Assembly: GCA_029706075.1 (NCBI GenBank)
Contig: JAINUG010000007.1
Span: 9,735,501 to 9,799,500, forward strand
Direction of reading: 5' to 3'
From: Aldrovandia affinis
Lineage: Eukaryota > Chordata > Actinopteri > Notacanthiformes > Halosauridae
Length of the DNA: 64,000 bases
Shown: positions 33,050-44,619 of the stretch, in pieces
How the letters are laid out: each line of letters starts with the position of its first letter
Position numbering within the stretch: the first letter of the stretch is position 1
Notes under the pieces: generated by a model
Told to the model about the DNA's origin: nothing
What the model saw: only the letters and a program-made list of their open reading frames with translations
Database searches by the model: none
Program-made: the position numbers and the translations under genes

Positions 33050-33790
33050 ATCCATTAACACTACTTCTCTCTGACCACAAGGTGGCGATCATTGACATGT
33101 TCAGCTGCCATCCACGAGCTCTCCACCTTTATGAAATGTAATTCAAATCAATTACACACTATTACATTTTGATTAAGCCCTCGGAGTGATTCACTCCAGG
33201 GAAAATGACTCGTTAGATGCAGCTGTAAAAGCATTAAATGTCTATGAGGGTGCTTCAGAAATATTAGGTTATGCGGTTATTGAATTAGAGCAGGGAGCAC
33301 GGTTTTGTTCACTGAACGCAGTTGTGTGCCCTGATTCAAAGAGACTGACAAGCAGTGCTAAAGCAGATGTGGCCCTTGATGGATAGCAACAATCTCAGAG
33401 TATTTTGGGCATTGGTAGAAAGGGGGCTTTACATACTGGGTGATAGTTGCCACATGCTTTCTGATTTGCCTATTTGCTTTAATGTTAGACTTTATCACTG
33501 ACTGCTCAGGTTCCAGTCAATAAGGAACATCATGCTCACACCAGATTTGATGGCCTGTTTTAAATGGGAAATTCTAGGACACAATGGCAAAAGAAACTGC
33601 AAACCGACACTTAGGATGGTGGTGGGCTTGCCTTCAGCTGGAATTTCCACTGCCAGGAAGCAGGATGCAGACCAGCATGGCAGCTGCTCAGGTGAAGCTT
33701 TCCTGACAGGGAAGGTTGACTTTGAAAGAACTAAGCACACTGGCAAGTACACCTCCAGGAATATAATAAACTCCACAATAAGGTAAAGTT
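33050..33790. other. Unique, less AT-rich block; possible conserved non-coding DNA
   Basis: There is no transposon signature. Open frames occur on both strands over 33495-33786, which looks like chance or constrained non-coding sequence and not an exon. A GTAAAG donor-like site follows 33782, but I recognise no protein. Function is inference. Confidence 0.35.
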
Positions 33791-35310
33791 AGTTTGTGTA
33801 CTTATTTTATGCAAAGAAAAATACTTTCATGACAGATGTCCTTTTTGTACTTTCTTTCTACTTTCTTTTAGGGCAGGGCCAGTCCCAGTGATCCACTAGT
33901 TCCTACAGACTGCTGTCTTCATCTAAAACATAATTTGTTTATCTACACTTCCTTTACTGGAAAAGGCATTTTAATTCAATTTTATAGAATATCATATGTG
34001 TAGTTTTTATATTCTTTTTACATTACATGTTTTTAATTAATTTTAAGTGAACCATTATCCCAGTGACAAATAAAATGCATCGATTACTTCAGCTGCACCT
34101 GGCCTCCGTGGTCCAGCTGATTAGAGGAGGTTGTGAGGCAGCAGTGTGGGAACTAACCAAGGCTGGAGCAGGGGGATTGGGGAAGTGTGGGGGGGGGGGC
34201 GTCGGCGTGCATGAATGTTCAAAGCCCAGCAACAGAGACCCCCTGTGGGACTGGGTCCACTGGCCTCAGATTACACTACTGATAACGGGAAAGAGAGTCC
34301 CCTCACACCCCCACCTGGTTTCCCCTGACCTGCTTTCAAACAGGCGGTTTCGCAACTGATGGAGTCTCAACTACTATTCAAGTGCCACTGACTCGAGAAC
34401 AATAAGAGCGTAACTGTTCTGGCACTGCCCGCACTTATGCATATCATATTTGTTTATAAATAACCAAGTGAGGACGTGAGCCAAATTTTTGCAGTCACTC
34501 TCTAGCCTGCAAAAGGAGGAGGAACAAATCTGTTGATGTCTGTTTTGGAGGACCACCTCAAAAAAACTGATTATATGAAGGTTTGACCTACAGTTTGGGA
34601 AGAAAAGTGTTTATATTCTGCTGTGAATGATCAATGATATGTGATTAAAACATGGGGGCTGTAAATTATTTTGGGCTGTGGTATTTTAAGATAAAAGCGT
34701 GCCAACTAGCACTTGGCTTGCTTGGGCACCAGGTCAACCTTCTAGCATATCTGGGAATGGTCAACATACTATCAGGCCCAGATGTATTCTCTGTGGATAA
34801 ATAGCTTACTCTATTCACATTGGAGACACTTGAAACTAATAAATGAAACTGAAACCAGTCATGAGGAAAAATATTTTTTCATTCTTCCACAGCCTAGGGC
34901 AGAGGCCAGGAGTGTGGTTGGGTGATGTTCTGGCATGACATTAAAACTTGACTTGAAATAACTGAAACAAAATAAATGAAGGGATTTTCAAAAGCCACAG
35001 ATGACTGCTTGGTAAAACAGAGTGATCTCCTGGCAATTATGCTTGGAAAGATATTGGAACAAGTGCTCCCTTTCAGTGGGTTTAGCTACGTATCATCTGA
35101 CCAGAGACTGGTAAAAAGTAAATGCAGCCCCAACATCACATCAACAACAATGACTATTTATTGTGGGATAGATCTCATGACAATTACAAACAAATGAACA
35201 CTCCTCATAAACCTCATTGGAAAAACTGATAGCGTAGAATCTGAATCTACTTCAGACATATGCTACCTGAGTTCTGAATTCACATTGAGAGGCAGAATCA
35301 AAATCACTAA
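33791..35310. other. No gene recognised
   Basis: Mixed-composition intergenic sequence with a G-run at 34188-34199. I see no supportable coding exon or repeat boundary. Confidence 0.45.
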
Positions 35311-35324
35311 TAGTGATTGCAGTG

Positions 35325-35690
35325 GTGCAGTGGATAGCACTGTTGCCGCACAGCAAGAAGATCCCGGGTTTGAATCCCAGCCGGAGCCTTTCTATGTGGA
35401 GTTTGCATGTTCTCCCTGTGTCCATGTGGGTTTCCTCTGGGTACTCCGGTTTCCTCCCACAGTCCAAAGACAGGCACGTTAGACTAATTGGAGAGTCTAA
35501 TTGCCCGTAGGTATGAGTGTGTGAGTGAATGGTGTATGTGCCCTGCGATGGATTGGCGACCTGTCCAGGATGTATCCCTGCCTTTTTCCCAATGCAGGGA
35601 TAGGCTCCAGCTCCCCCACAACCCTGACCAGGAATAAGCGGGTTAGATAATGAATGAATGAATGAATGAATGAATGAATGGACAGGGAGA
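35325..35690 (+). mobile_element. tRNA-derived SINE (type C), (GAAT)n tail
   Basis: The head GCAGTGGTGCAGTGGATAGC and the B box GGTTTGAATCC are followed by the type C body. The tail is seven GAAT units at about 35650-35679. The first bases of the head are missing compared with 30609. Confidence 0.88.
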
Positions 35691-36234
35691 GACCGTCACA
35701 CACGGTCCATTCGCCCTGTTCTGAGACAGGGAGCTCTTTACGTGTGTATGATGTGTTATTATCATTCATGGCACTTCACATGTCAGTTATGGCAGAGCAT
35801 CAGCCGTTTTGAGTCTGTTTCACTGAGACCTTTGAGCAAATATGTATCTCCACAAATCAACCATATATCTATCAACACTGCCACAGTACCTTAGTGGGTA
35901 ATACATTTGATAGTAATAGCATAAATGGTACAAAAAATCGGACTTGTACTCTCACTTCGTGGCCACTTCAGGGCCTTCTAAAGTGTTATGCAATAAAACA
36001 GAGGATCACAAACACCAGGAAGTGCTGAGTATGTGGTGCAGCATTTCCCCGCATACAAGCAATGAATGGCAGTGGAAGTGGAGATGACCAAATCCTCAGA
36101 TAACATGAGAAATGTGCAGGGTTCCGTTTGGGCTGAGGGCACAACCCCCGGCCCCCCCTACACACCTGAGAGAGGTGGTACAGCCCAGACACCCCTCCCC
36201 TCACACCGCCCTCAGTGGCAGCAAGAGGAAAGCC

Positions 36235-36480
36235 CAGGTGTCACGTTTCTGACGCTCATTAATGGCGTGACCCCCGGGGCGAGGCAGGGGCATTGTGCCG
36301 TGACTCCACCTAGTTGTAAAATGGTTTATAGGCAGGGCGCAGAGCCGGGAGCTGAAACCGTACACGCGGGCTGTTTTGGGGTAAACATTTCACAAGCTGC
36401 GAGTCTTTCACCGGTTGCTGGTTCTGCCGGAGTTACGGCGCGGGAGGAAATTAGATCAGGTGTGTTTTCATCGGCGTGGA
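36235..36480. promoter_or_regulatory. Small GC-rich, CpG-containing block
   Basis: The stretch contains many CpG dinucleotides (CCCCGGGGCG, GTACACGCGGGCTG, TTACGGCGCGGGAGG) in an AT-rich neighbourhood. I see no exon. It could be a small CpG island or enhancer; this is a composition-based guess. It overlaps the left arm of the foldback that starts at 36473. Confidence 0.3.
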
Positions 36481-36680
36481 TGAATAACCCCGAGAGTGCT
36501 GCATGACCCTTCTCCACGGTCGACTCTCCTTACTGTTTCTCAAACGCTGGCTTCTTTCACCACGTTTTATATTTTTACATTTTAAGCATTTACAGATGCT
36601 CTTACCCAGAGCAGTCGCAGTAAGGAGAGTCGACCATGGAGAAGGGTCATGCAGCACTCTCGGGGTTATTCATCCACACC
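36473..36680. repeat. Foldback: 63-bp inverted arms with 82-bp spacer
   Basis: The left arm 36473-36535 (GGCGTGGATGAATAACCCCG through CTCCTTACTG) and the inverse of 36618-36680 match at all but two positions. The spacer contains the inverse of the SINE-type tail CATTTAGCAGATGCTCTT (as GCATTTACAGATGCTCTTAC). No coding capacity. Confidence 0.93.
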
Positions 36681-37367
36681 AATATGTGCATTAATATGTG
36701 CATATGTGCATTAATACATGGTAGGAACAATCATAGTTTGCGCAAGAGATCAGTGCAGTAATACAGCAATAGACATCGTTGTAGGCAGCTGCATACTATA
36801 CCTGTAGCACTGGGAAGGAAACGTTTTTTTAAATTTTTATAAATTAGGAATAAGCAAGGATACCAGACTTGTCATTAAGTCACTTCATGCAAGTCCAAGT
36901 CAAGTCTCAAGTCACTTCATGCAAGTCCAAGTCAAGTCTCAAGTCTCTGCATGCAAATCCAAGTCAAGTCTCAAGTCTTTTAAGCATGAGCCCAAGTCAA
37001 GTCTCAAGTTTATATGTACCAGTCTAAATCATGTCTATACCAGTCCCTTTCGACAATAGATGCACTTTTTGGATGATTATTGTAGTCAGTACACGCCAAA
37101 ACAACAAAGGAGAGGTTTCGACACGACCGGTCACAGATCTTGGCACCACTTTACCAGATGGTAGATGGTAGATAGATGGCATTTGAACAGTTTTGTGAAA
37201 ATGTTTTTTGGTTGCGAAGAAAAAAGTACATTCATTTGAGCAGTCAGCCATCTTGTTTTCAGATTTTTAATTGAAATTGTCATATTTTCAAAACTACTCC
37301 TCAGATTTTGACAAGCTTTCTCCTATTATTTGTGGATCAGAGGAATCCAAAACAACAACCAAAAGTC

Positions 37368-37535
37368 ATTAATCTTCATTAGAGGGAGGCTGCAATCAAT
37401 GATAAGGTCCTGAATCACTGCTTCTGTGATTGCTTGTTGAGGAGGGTGGTCCTGGCTGTTCACCTGAATGGTCCCTGCCTTGAGGAATGAGTATATACTG
37501 CGCTGCCCCTCAGTAACACTTCTCTTTGCCTTGGC
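37368..37535 (-). pseudogene. hAT transposase fragment
   Basis: The minus strand reads QRSIYSFLKAGTIQ, HPPQQAITEAVIQDLIIDCS and LPLMK. This resembles the conserved hAT stretch after the BED finger (KAITDALVxDLIIDCxLPLSxVE). Its upstream side is cut by the solo LTR at 37536. Confidence 0.75.
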
Positions 37536-38523
37536 TGTTAGGAACCGGACAAGGACCCAGACGCAGATCAGGACTTAGGCAAAAGAGTTGTTTATTGGGA
37601 AGCAGGGGTCAAAACCAGGAATCAGAATCTCGAAGGTACAAAAACGCGAGGCAGAGAGAAGTAAAAAAACAGGCAGTCCAAAAGGTCAATAACAGGTAGG
37701 CAGATAGGCAAACAAAACAGAATCGCTAGGCAGGCTCGGGGTAGTCAACAGAAGGGGTGTCTCGGAAGGAATGCAATAAACTCTGGCTGTAAGAAGGGTA
37801 GGCTCAGGGAATAAAGAATCAACGTACTGACAAAGAGAAAACGAAAACACTGAACATATATACAGGCAGAGACAGGAAACACAATGGGAATCAGGTGTGA
37901 CTGGGAGGAGAGAGGTAGGAACACAGGTGTAAACAATGGGAATCAATAATCTAATAACGAGGGGATTCGCTAATAGAATAACGAGGGGAAACGAAAGACA
38001 CGGACTGGGAAACATACAAACATATACAATAAACGACCTGGGAGATCAGGCAGACACGTGCATAGTTAAAGGGGAGGAACGCAAAGAGAGAAGCTGCGTG
38101 CGAATGAAAGAGAAAGTGAAAAGCTAATCAGGGATACGATAATGAGAGAGAATGAGTGAAAGTTAGAAGCGTGAGATAATTAGTGATTAGTAGTGTTAGT
38201 AACTTAATCTAAATCCCTAACGTTAGTAGATTAGTTGGTTAGTACTATACACATCTAACTAATATATGCAAAGTGCAATCTAGAAAGTAAGAAGGAAGAA
38301 AACGAGATAATAAGCGAAGGCGGAAAAAACCCGAAATGTATAAACTCCCGAAGTGCATGACAAGACAAGGAGTGGATCTTGAAATAAACGGAACAAGGAC
38401 AGACAGGGAGCAGAACGTGACAGAACAGGGAAAATGCAATACTGAATAAAGAATAAAGAAATATGACAGATGAAAAATAAACAAAGACCAAAAAACAACA
38501 GAACAGGAACTCAGAATATAACA
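37536..38523 (-). mobile_element. Sushi-type Ty3/gypsy solo LTR, minus strand
   Basis: On the + strand it begins TGTTAGGAACCGGACAAGGA and ends CTCAGAATATAACA. A perfect 5-bp duplication TTGGC flanks it (37531-37535 and 38524-38528). It is 988 bp long, the same length as the LTR at 56990-57977, to which it is homologous in inverse. No internal sequence remains. Confidence 0.93.
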
Positions 38524-39241
38524 TTGGCCTCTGTATACTCGGCAAACCTGTGGATTAACAATACACAATCATTAGCTAGATCACACTGATTTGCCTCCTT
38601 AACTATACAGACCAAGAGACATACTGCAAGTTGAAGAAAAGAAGTGGGCCTAACCACATTTTACTTTCAAGGCTCTGGCTGAATCTAAAGATGAGACTAT
38701 TCTGTTGTCACAAATGATATTTAAACATCCAATTAGCAAATTATTCCGTTTTAATTTGTGGGATAGTGTTTTATAAATATCTAGCTATCTGTCATTAATA
38801 GAATGAGCACTGCATTGGCATTATGTTAGCTAACGAGTGTACTTGAAATTAACGTAAATTTGAGCTTTTTGTTGTTAATATTTAGGTTAACAGCAATGTG
38901 GTACTGGACAGTTCTCTGAAATGCCCGAGACAGGGAAGTACGCATGGTGATGGAACAAAAAGTAAGCCAAAACTTGAATAGCTAACGTTATCCACAGCAC
39001 AATCCATTTTATCAGATCACCAATTTATTCATACAAGTTAGCTAGCTGACGTTAACGTCCCAAATAATAATAACTAAGTTAGTTAGCTAGCTTTGCTTCT
39101 CCTTTTCAGCCCATAACATTACAGAATGGCGCTGGGTGCATTAGCTACCCGTTGCTGTACAGAAGTGACGGTCAAGACTATTTTTCTAAGAAATAGTTTC
39201 AGCAACCTAGTGTTATCTAATTTACCAGTATCCATCTACTG

Positions 39242-39487
39242 TTACATACTTAGCCACGTTAGCTGACTGCTAGCTAGATAGATAGCTAATATCTTCAGAC
39301 TGACTAACCTGTCTCTGTGCATTCTTAAATGGCACAAACAATTTGACGTGGTGCTCACGGCATCTTTTATGATTGTGCCACAGGTTTTGCAGTGAGCAAC
39401 CCTTTTATCACCGTTGTCGATCTTATTAAACTCAGTGTAGCCAAAGGCTTCAATGAATGGAGTTGTCATGCTTTTTCTTCTTGTCAC
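39242..39487 (-). pseudogene. hAT transposase BED zinc-finger exon
   Basis: From ATG at 39487 the minus strand reads FIEAFGYTEFNK, then the zinc ligands in VAHCKTCGTII and CHLRMHRDR (C-x2-C...H-x4-H). BED fingers at the N-terminus of hAT transposases bind the element ends. The frame runs off into intron-like or deleted sequence, so it is a remnant of the 36864-39804 element. Confidence 0.75.
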
Positions 39488-39849
39488 TCAGCATTCGGCA
39501 GCCGCCCGTCACGACCATAGACTCAAACAGTCTCTCTCGCTGCTCGCTCGCTCTGAGTGATGTGATGTCTGCGGAGACAGAGCCCGCCCATGACAAGGCA
39601 CAATCAAACCAGAGAAGTGGGATACGTGTTACAAAAACATGATCAGTTTTGTTAATTGTAGCAATGTCCACAAGTCCTATGAGTACGAGTCCCAAGTCAA
39701 GTCGCAAGTCGTTTGAACAAGATCAAGAGTCAAGTCACGAGTCCATTTATTGGCGACTTAAGTGCGACTCGAGTCTGAATCTGAGACTTCAGTCCCCAAC
39801 TCTGAGGGATACATATACAAGTATTGAACAAGTAGGCTAGATGTACAGA

Positions 39850-40720
39850 ATTCAGTGGTAGTGGAGTCTGAAAAAGTGGGTTTTGAGTCTCTTGCGGAAG
39901 ATTGCAAGTGATTCCCTGATCCTGGCGGATCCACCACCGAGGGGTCAGGACAGAGAAGAGGCGAGACCACGAGGAGCGGCTGTGGTGCCCAGAAGGATGG
40001 GACAGTCAGTTTATCAGAGGAGGTGGAGCGGAGGGGTCTGGCTGGGGTGTAAGGTGTGACGAGTGTCAGGAGGTAAGTGGGAGCAGTTCCTCTAGCTGCT
40101 TGAAAAGCAAACACCAGTGATTTGAATCTGTTGGGGAGCCAGTGCAGAGAGGAGACTAGAAAGAGTGACATGGGTGAACTTAGGTTGATTGAACACCAGA
40201 CGTGCAGCAGCATTCTGGACTAGTTGCAGTGGCTTGATGGCACAGGCCGGTAGGCCTGCTAGCAAGGAATTGCAGTAGTTCAGACGTGAGATCACCAGGG
40301 CCTGGACCAGGAGTTGTGTGGCCTCTTGGGTGAGGAATGGTTGGATCCTCCGGATGTTGTGGAGAGACAATTGGCAGGTCTGGGTGATCGCTGTGAGTGG
40401 CCCAAGAAGCACAACTGGTCGTCCAGGGTTACCCCAAGACTCCTGCCAGACTGGGACGGAGACACTATGGAGCCTTCCACAGTGATTGAAGCATCAATCG
40501 TCGGGGAGCCCTTCGCTGGGAGGAAGAGCAGCTCAGGAGAGGGACGACATGGGCGACATGGGTACTTTTGAGGGTAGAGGGGACAGAGCCGGAGGAAAGA
40601 GAGGAGTTGATAACATTGGAGACAAAGGGGAGGATGTCCATAGTAATGGACTGGAAGAGGGGGGAAGGAATGGGATCGAGAGGGCAGGTGGTGGGAGCAC
40701 CATCCTCTTCATCAATATTA
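39850..40720 (-). mobile_element. L2-type LINE copy, 3' part
   Basis: The minus strand encodes TQLLVQALVISRLNYCNSLL, KPLQLVQNAAARLVFNQP and AFQAARGTAPTYL, the L2 C-terminal region. It ends near 39850 with the common 3' end. Near 40540 the homology changes to a Pro/Ser-rich linker (40533-40715), indicating an internal deletion. Confidence 0.85.
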
Positions 40721-40740
40721 CTTCAATAATGCAATAATAA

Positions 40741-41328
40741 TATAACCAGTAATATTTATGTTTACATGAGCGAAGTATCTAAAATATTTGACACCTAATC
40801 CAACAATGTGAGAAGCATTCATATTCATTTTTACTTTGGATAGCCAAAGACATTTGAAGCCATGGTGGATTTACACTGAATCAAATGGATAGTGTCCATT
40901 GACAGAGGCTCTCTGTTGATTGTACCTCAAATTGGAGCATGCTGTTTATGAAGGCTTTATAAAGGGGGATCTGTTGGAGGAATATTTATCTAACCTGACC
41001 CTTATTTCTCCATCTACTTAATGGATCCAGTTACTTTTTCAAGACTTTGTTTTCTCACTAGCAGCAAATTCAATTAAAGTTATGGAGTATATTGGAGGTC
41101 TGAGATATTAAAATGTAATGCTTTCATACACAATATTTTAGCAATGTGTTATAAGGCATTTATCTATTAGCATACAATGTGTTCATAGCCTGAAAGTGGT
41201 GTGTGTGTGCGGGGAGGGGGTATTTGTTGATAGAACCTTATAATGTGTAACTGTCAGCAATACCTCAACAACACAGTTCTATCAGAGAGCATAAAATGTT
41301 TGAGTACTGTCTGTACTTGATACTAGCC
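40741..41328. other. Unique sequence; 40800-41120 a candidate conserved block
   Basis: I recognise no repeat or exon. The block is AT-rich but non-repetitive between transposon-dense flanks. Conservation is a guess that needs alignment. Confidence 0.35.
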
Positions 41329-41613
41329 CTTGGGGCCAGTGCTTGAATTGGGTTAAAATAAGTGCAGGGACTTTTCATATGTTTCAAATGTTTTTCATTG
41401 AATGGTCTAGTCATTGATGATGTCTACAAAAACATACAAAATTGAAAGCTAAAGACATTCAATTATTGTCAGGCTAACATCTAGGGCCATGTCAGTGTAT
41501 GGTCTACCGTACTTGCCTATTTTGTAGGCAGTGCGAAAGACCCGACAGGTTGTCTGTAGCTCCGTTTTGTACATTGACCCGATCTATTTCTCTTCTTAGC
41601 TCTGTTCAGAATC

Positions 41614-42090
41614 TCAACTGCTTTCAGATGAGGTACATCGTTTTTGTGCTCGTTCATTTTTTCTTAAAGAAGCCTGTTGTCTGGATCTCTCTGTGCCATA
41701 GCAAGAAACAGAGCACTCACCCCACTCGGTGGACAGCTTCAGTCCCTGCGCTGTGTGTGCTCCCAGCGACTTCATGCTGTTTGACATCGTAGTTTCTTGT
41801 TTTTGATTCGACAAGCCATTCGTAGGTTTCACAGAAGTAATCCGACTGATTTTATTTCAACACGCCTGACGATTGGTTACGTCAGTGTCATCAGGGAGAC
41901 TATCATCTTCTTCAAGTTCAAGTTGTGGTCCGAGGTCTGCTACTGTGGTGGGCAATTGACAGGGATGGTCTGACTCCATCCCTTGTGATAACGCTCTCAT
42001 TCTCCAGTTTGTGTCTGAGCTAGCCAGTGGTGGAGTATCCTGATCATTTATTTTTCTTTTGCCTAGCGCATTATTTAGCCATGCTAACAT
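41614..42090 (-). pseudogene. hAT (ZMYM/KIAA1586-like) transposase N-terminal fragments
   Basis: Two minus-strand frames, 41857-42090 and 41614-41832, read MLAWLNNALGKRK with an acidic stretch (LELEEDDSLPDDTD), then LSTEWGECSV and RSRQQASLRKNERAQK. The W-G-x...RQxSLRKK pattern resembles the TTF-type finger region of hAT-derived proteins. The two parts lie in different frames and no catalytic domain is seen. The assignment leans on the surrounding hAT ends. Confidence 0.5.
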
Positions 42091-42154
42091 CTTAGATTAA
42101 GCTATTATCAATGTAAAACATGTCAAACATGTCAATACCATGTATTGATGCACA

Positions 42155-42210
42155 TCTTGTAAGTCGCTCTGGATAAGAGCGTCTGCTAAATGCTTAAAAT
42201 GTAAAATGTT
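42155..42210 (+). repeat. SINE-type 3' end fragment
   Basis: The text GTAAGTCGCTCTGGATAAGA followed by GCGTCTGCTAAATGCTTAAA is the 3' end found on the SINE at 51900-52046. Another fragment lies at 55360-55415. Confidence 0.7.
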
Positions 42211-42395
42211 TTGAACGTCCCGCTATATCCTTAGCCACAACGCGCTGCTAGTACTAGCCTACATGTGATACGTTAGCTACAGTCACATGTGAGTTGCAAT
42301 CTGGGAATTGTAGTCCACTGCGGACCTCGCAGACATGCTGTGGAGGGCGTCGGTCTCAGCCACGTGGGAGTGGCATGGTTGCCTGTGTGTTTACA

Positions 42396-42500
42396 TGTTG
42401 TGGAGGCCTTTGGAGCAGGGAGACTTTCCGGGGGCAGGTTTGGCACTCTCACAGGGTGTGAGAGTGAACTGTCACCCGGAAAGTTGCTCCAAAGGCCATA
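42396..42500. repeat. Large imperfect hairpin
   Basis: GGCCTTTGGAGCA with ACTTTCCGGG on the left pairs with CCCGGAAAGT and TGCTCCAAAGGCC on the right. Inside, GCACTCTCACA pairs with TGTGAGAGTG across a 2-3 base loop. It lies in the hAT element just upstream of its solo LTR. Confidence 0.85.
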
Positions 42501-42554
42501 ATTGATGTAATTATTATTTAATTGGTGTCAATCAGTTAATTGATAGGGAAGTCA

Positions 42555-43463
42555 TGTGAGGAACGGGATAAGGACCCAGACGCAGACCAGGATCAGGCAA
42601 AAGGAACGTTTAATACAGGCAGGGATCAAAAACCAGGAATCAGAGAATCGGAGGTACAAAAACGCGAGGCAGAGAGAAGTCAAAAACAGGCAGTCCAAAA
42701 AGTCAATAATCAGGAAGGCAGAAGGGCAAACAAACAAAATCACTAGGCAAGCTCGGAGTCGTAATAAGAAGGGTAGTCTCGGGAAATACAATTAACACTG
42801 GCTTCGGAAAGGTAGGCTCAGGGAAAAATGAATCAACGTACTGACACGGAGAAATGAAAACACTGAACATATATACTGGGAGACACAATGGAAATCAGGT
42901 GATACAATGAGGGAGAGAGGAGGGAACACAGGGAATCGATAATTAAATAACAAGGGGAAACGCAAGACACGGACACTGAAGCATATAAACATATAGACAA
43001 TAAACGACCTGGGAGAACAGGCAGACACGTGCATAGTAAAAGGGGAGGTACGCAAAGAGAAACGTTGCGTGCGTATGAAGAGAGAATGGAGAGGCGAACA
43101 GGGAGAGGATAATGAGAGAATGAGCGATAGATAGAAGCGTGAGATAATTAGTGATTAGTAGAGTTAGTAACTAAATCTAAATCCCAAACGTTAGTAGATT
43201 AGTTAGTTAGTACTGTACAAATATAACTAATATATACAAAGTGCAAACAAGAATATAAGCGAATGCAGAAATACCCGAAAAGTAACGACCCGAAGTGCAT
43301 GACAAGACAGGGAGTGGATCACGAACTAAGACGGAACAGAAACAGACAGGGAGCGGGACGTGACAGAACAATGAAAAACACAATACAGAATAACGAATGA
43401 AAGGGAACAGATGAAACATAAACAACGACCAAAAACCACAGAACAGGGACTCAGAATATAACA
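42555..43463 (-). mobile_element. Sushi-type Ty3/gypsy solo LTR, minus strand
   Basis: On the + strand it begins TGTGAGGAACGGGATAAGGA and ends CTCAGAATATAACA, flanked by a perfect AGTCA duplication (42550-42554 and 43464-43468). It is 909 bp, somewhat shorter and more diverged than the copies at 37536 and 56990. Confidence 0.93.
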
Positions 43464-44069
43464 AGTCAATTGGCTGATTGGGTGTCTGTGTGAGAATGTG
43501 AGTGAGTGATAGATAGATGGGTGATTGCCTCATGAGTCCCACCTGAGCCAGGCAGAAAGTGAGCCTATTTAAGAGCAGGTGGAGTGAGTGGGGAAGCAGT
43601 TAGTCTTTGTCTTTGTTTGCGTGTGTATTGAGAGTTGGTCTTGTCATTGGTGTGTGTGTATATGGGTGTGAGTGTAGACCGACAAACTCCACTCCGTCTC
43701 CTGACTGCTCTGTTCCCATCCAGGGTTTGTGTGGCACATGCATTTTGCAGTGCATTTTTATGGAAATATCATTATTGGGTTGAGAATAGTCTTTTACGAC
43801 CTGGATCTTATTTCATATTCTAATTATCAATGGTTATTTCAAACAGAAAAAGTGGAAATTTACTTATTTTAAGTGAGTATCGTTCATCATAAATAAGTAA
43901 CGGGATGCACAATTAAGTCACAGGCATTCAAAATTAAGAAGTGGCGGGACTGCGTCCTGGTGAGCTCCAGCCCAATTCAAGCACTGCTTGGGGCTCATGC
44001 ACACATTATCAGGATGAGCCATCCAGCAAAAATTTTCTTAAACTTTTTGGTTTCAGATTTTTTCCTGTT

Positions 44070-44431
44070 TTTCTCCCAATTTAGTGGCCAATCATACCCT
44101 CTATTTATTTTGATTCACTCTCCCCCACAAACTCGCCACCCATCCTCCGGGTCAAGCTAATTCCCTGAGGCCAGCGATGATCCGCCTCCTCCAAGATGGA
44201 ACTTGCCCCCCCTTTATGGAGACACCCTTTGTGCTTCTCTGTGAGTTCGTGCAAACCACCCTCCCACCTCCCTCAGGAGCGGACAGCCAAATGCCGCCCT
44301 AAATCGTGGCTCCCAGCCAGAGCTGGTCTGGCACAGCCAGGTTTCGGAACCGCGATTGCAATAGGTAGCTCAGACTCACAAAGCACCAGTCGATGCAAGT
44401 GCATTAGACCGCTACGCTATCTGAGGCCCCA
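44070..44431 (-). mobile_element. tRNA-derived SINE (type B), minus strand
   Basis: On the minus strand the head GGGGCCTCAGATAGCGTAGC holds the A box TAGCGTAGCGG. A B-box-like GGTTCCGAAACC follows. The tail is ATTGGCCACTAAATTGGGAG. It is the better preserved of the two type B copies. Confidence 0.82.
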
Positions 44432-44619
44432 GCACATGAGCATTTTAATTCCCATTTTGCCATTTGCTTTAGTCACTCTTACATAGTTTATTGAACACCA
44501 TGAAAAAGGCTGAATATTTTCCATTGAATTCATTCTGGTATACAGGGAGAAAATGATGACCAATCATGTTTATTTTACTGATACAGCCAGGTATAACATA
44601 ACCTAAGGTGTCTGACAGT

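Larger units (their letters stand above)
36864..39804 (-). mobile_element. hAT element with AAGTC-rich ends, split by a Sushi-type solo LTR
   Basis: The ends are CAGACTTG (left) and, in inverse, CAGAGTTGG (right). Both subterminal zones are packed with CAAGTC/AGTC motifs (36895-37015 and 39665-39795). The flanks AAGGATAC (36856-36863) and AGGGATAC (39805-39812) are an 8-bp duplication with one mismatch. The minus strand carries a BED finger near the right end and a transposase fragment at 37368-37535. A solo LTR at 37536-38523 lies inside. Confidence 0.85.
41337..43986 (-). mobile_element. hAT element CAGTGCTTGAATTGGG, split by a Sushi-type solo LTR
   Basis: The termini are CAGTGCTTGAATTGGG and its exact inverse CCCAATTCAAGCACTG. 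The 8-bp duplication CTTGGGGC is perfect (41329-41336 and 43987-43994). The length is 2650 bp including a 909-bp solo LTR. A partial transposase lies on the minus strand near the left end. Confidence 0.93.

Noticed and set aside
33495-33786. Open frames on both strands, one followed by GTAAAG
   Set aside because: I recognise no protein, and equal openness on both strands argues for chance.
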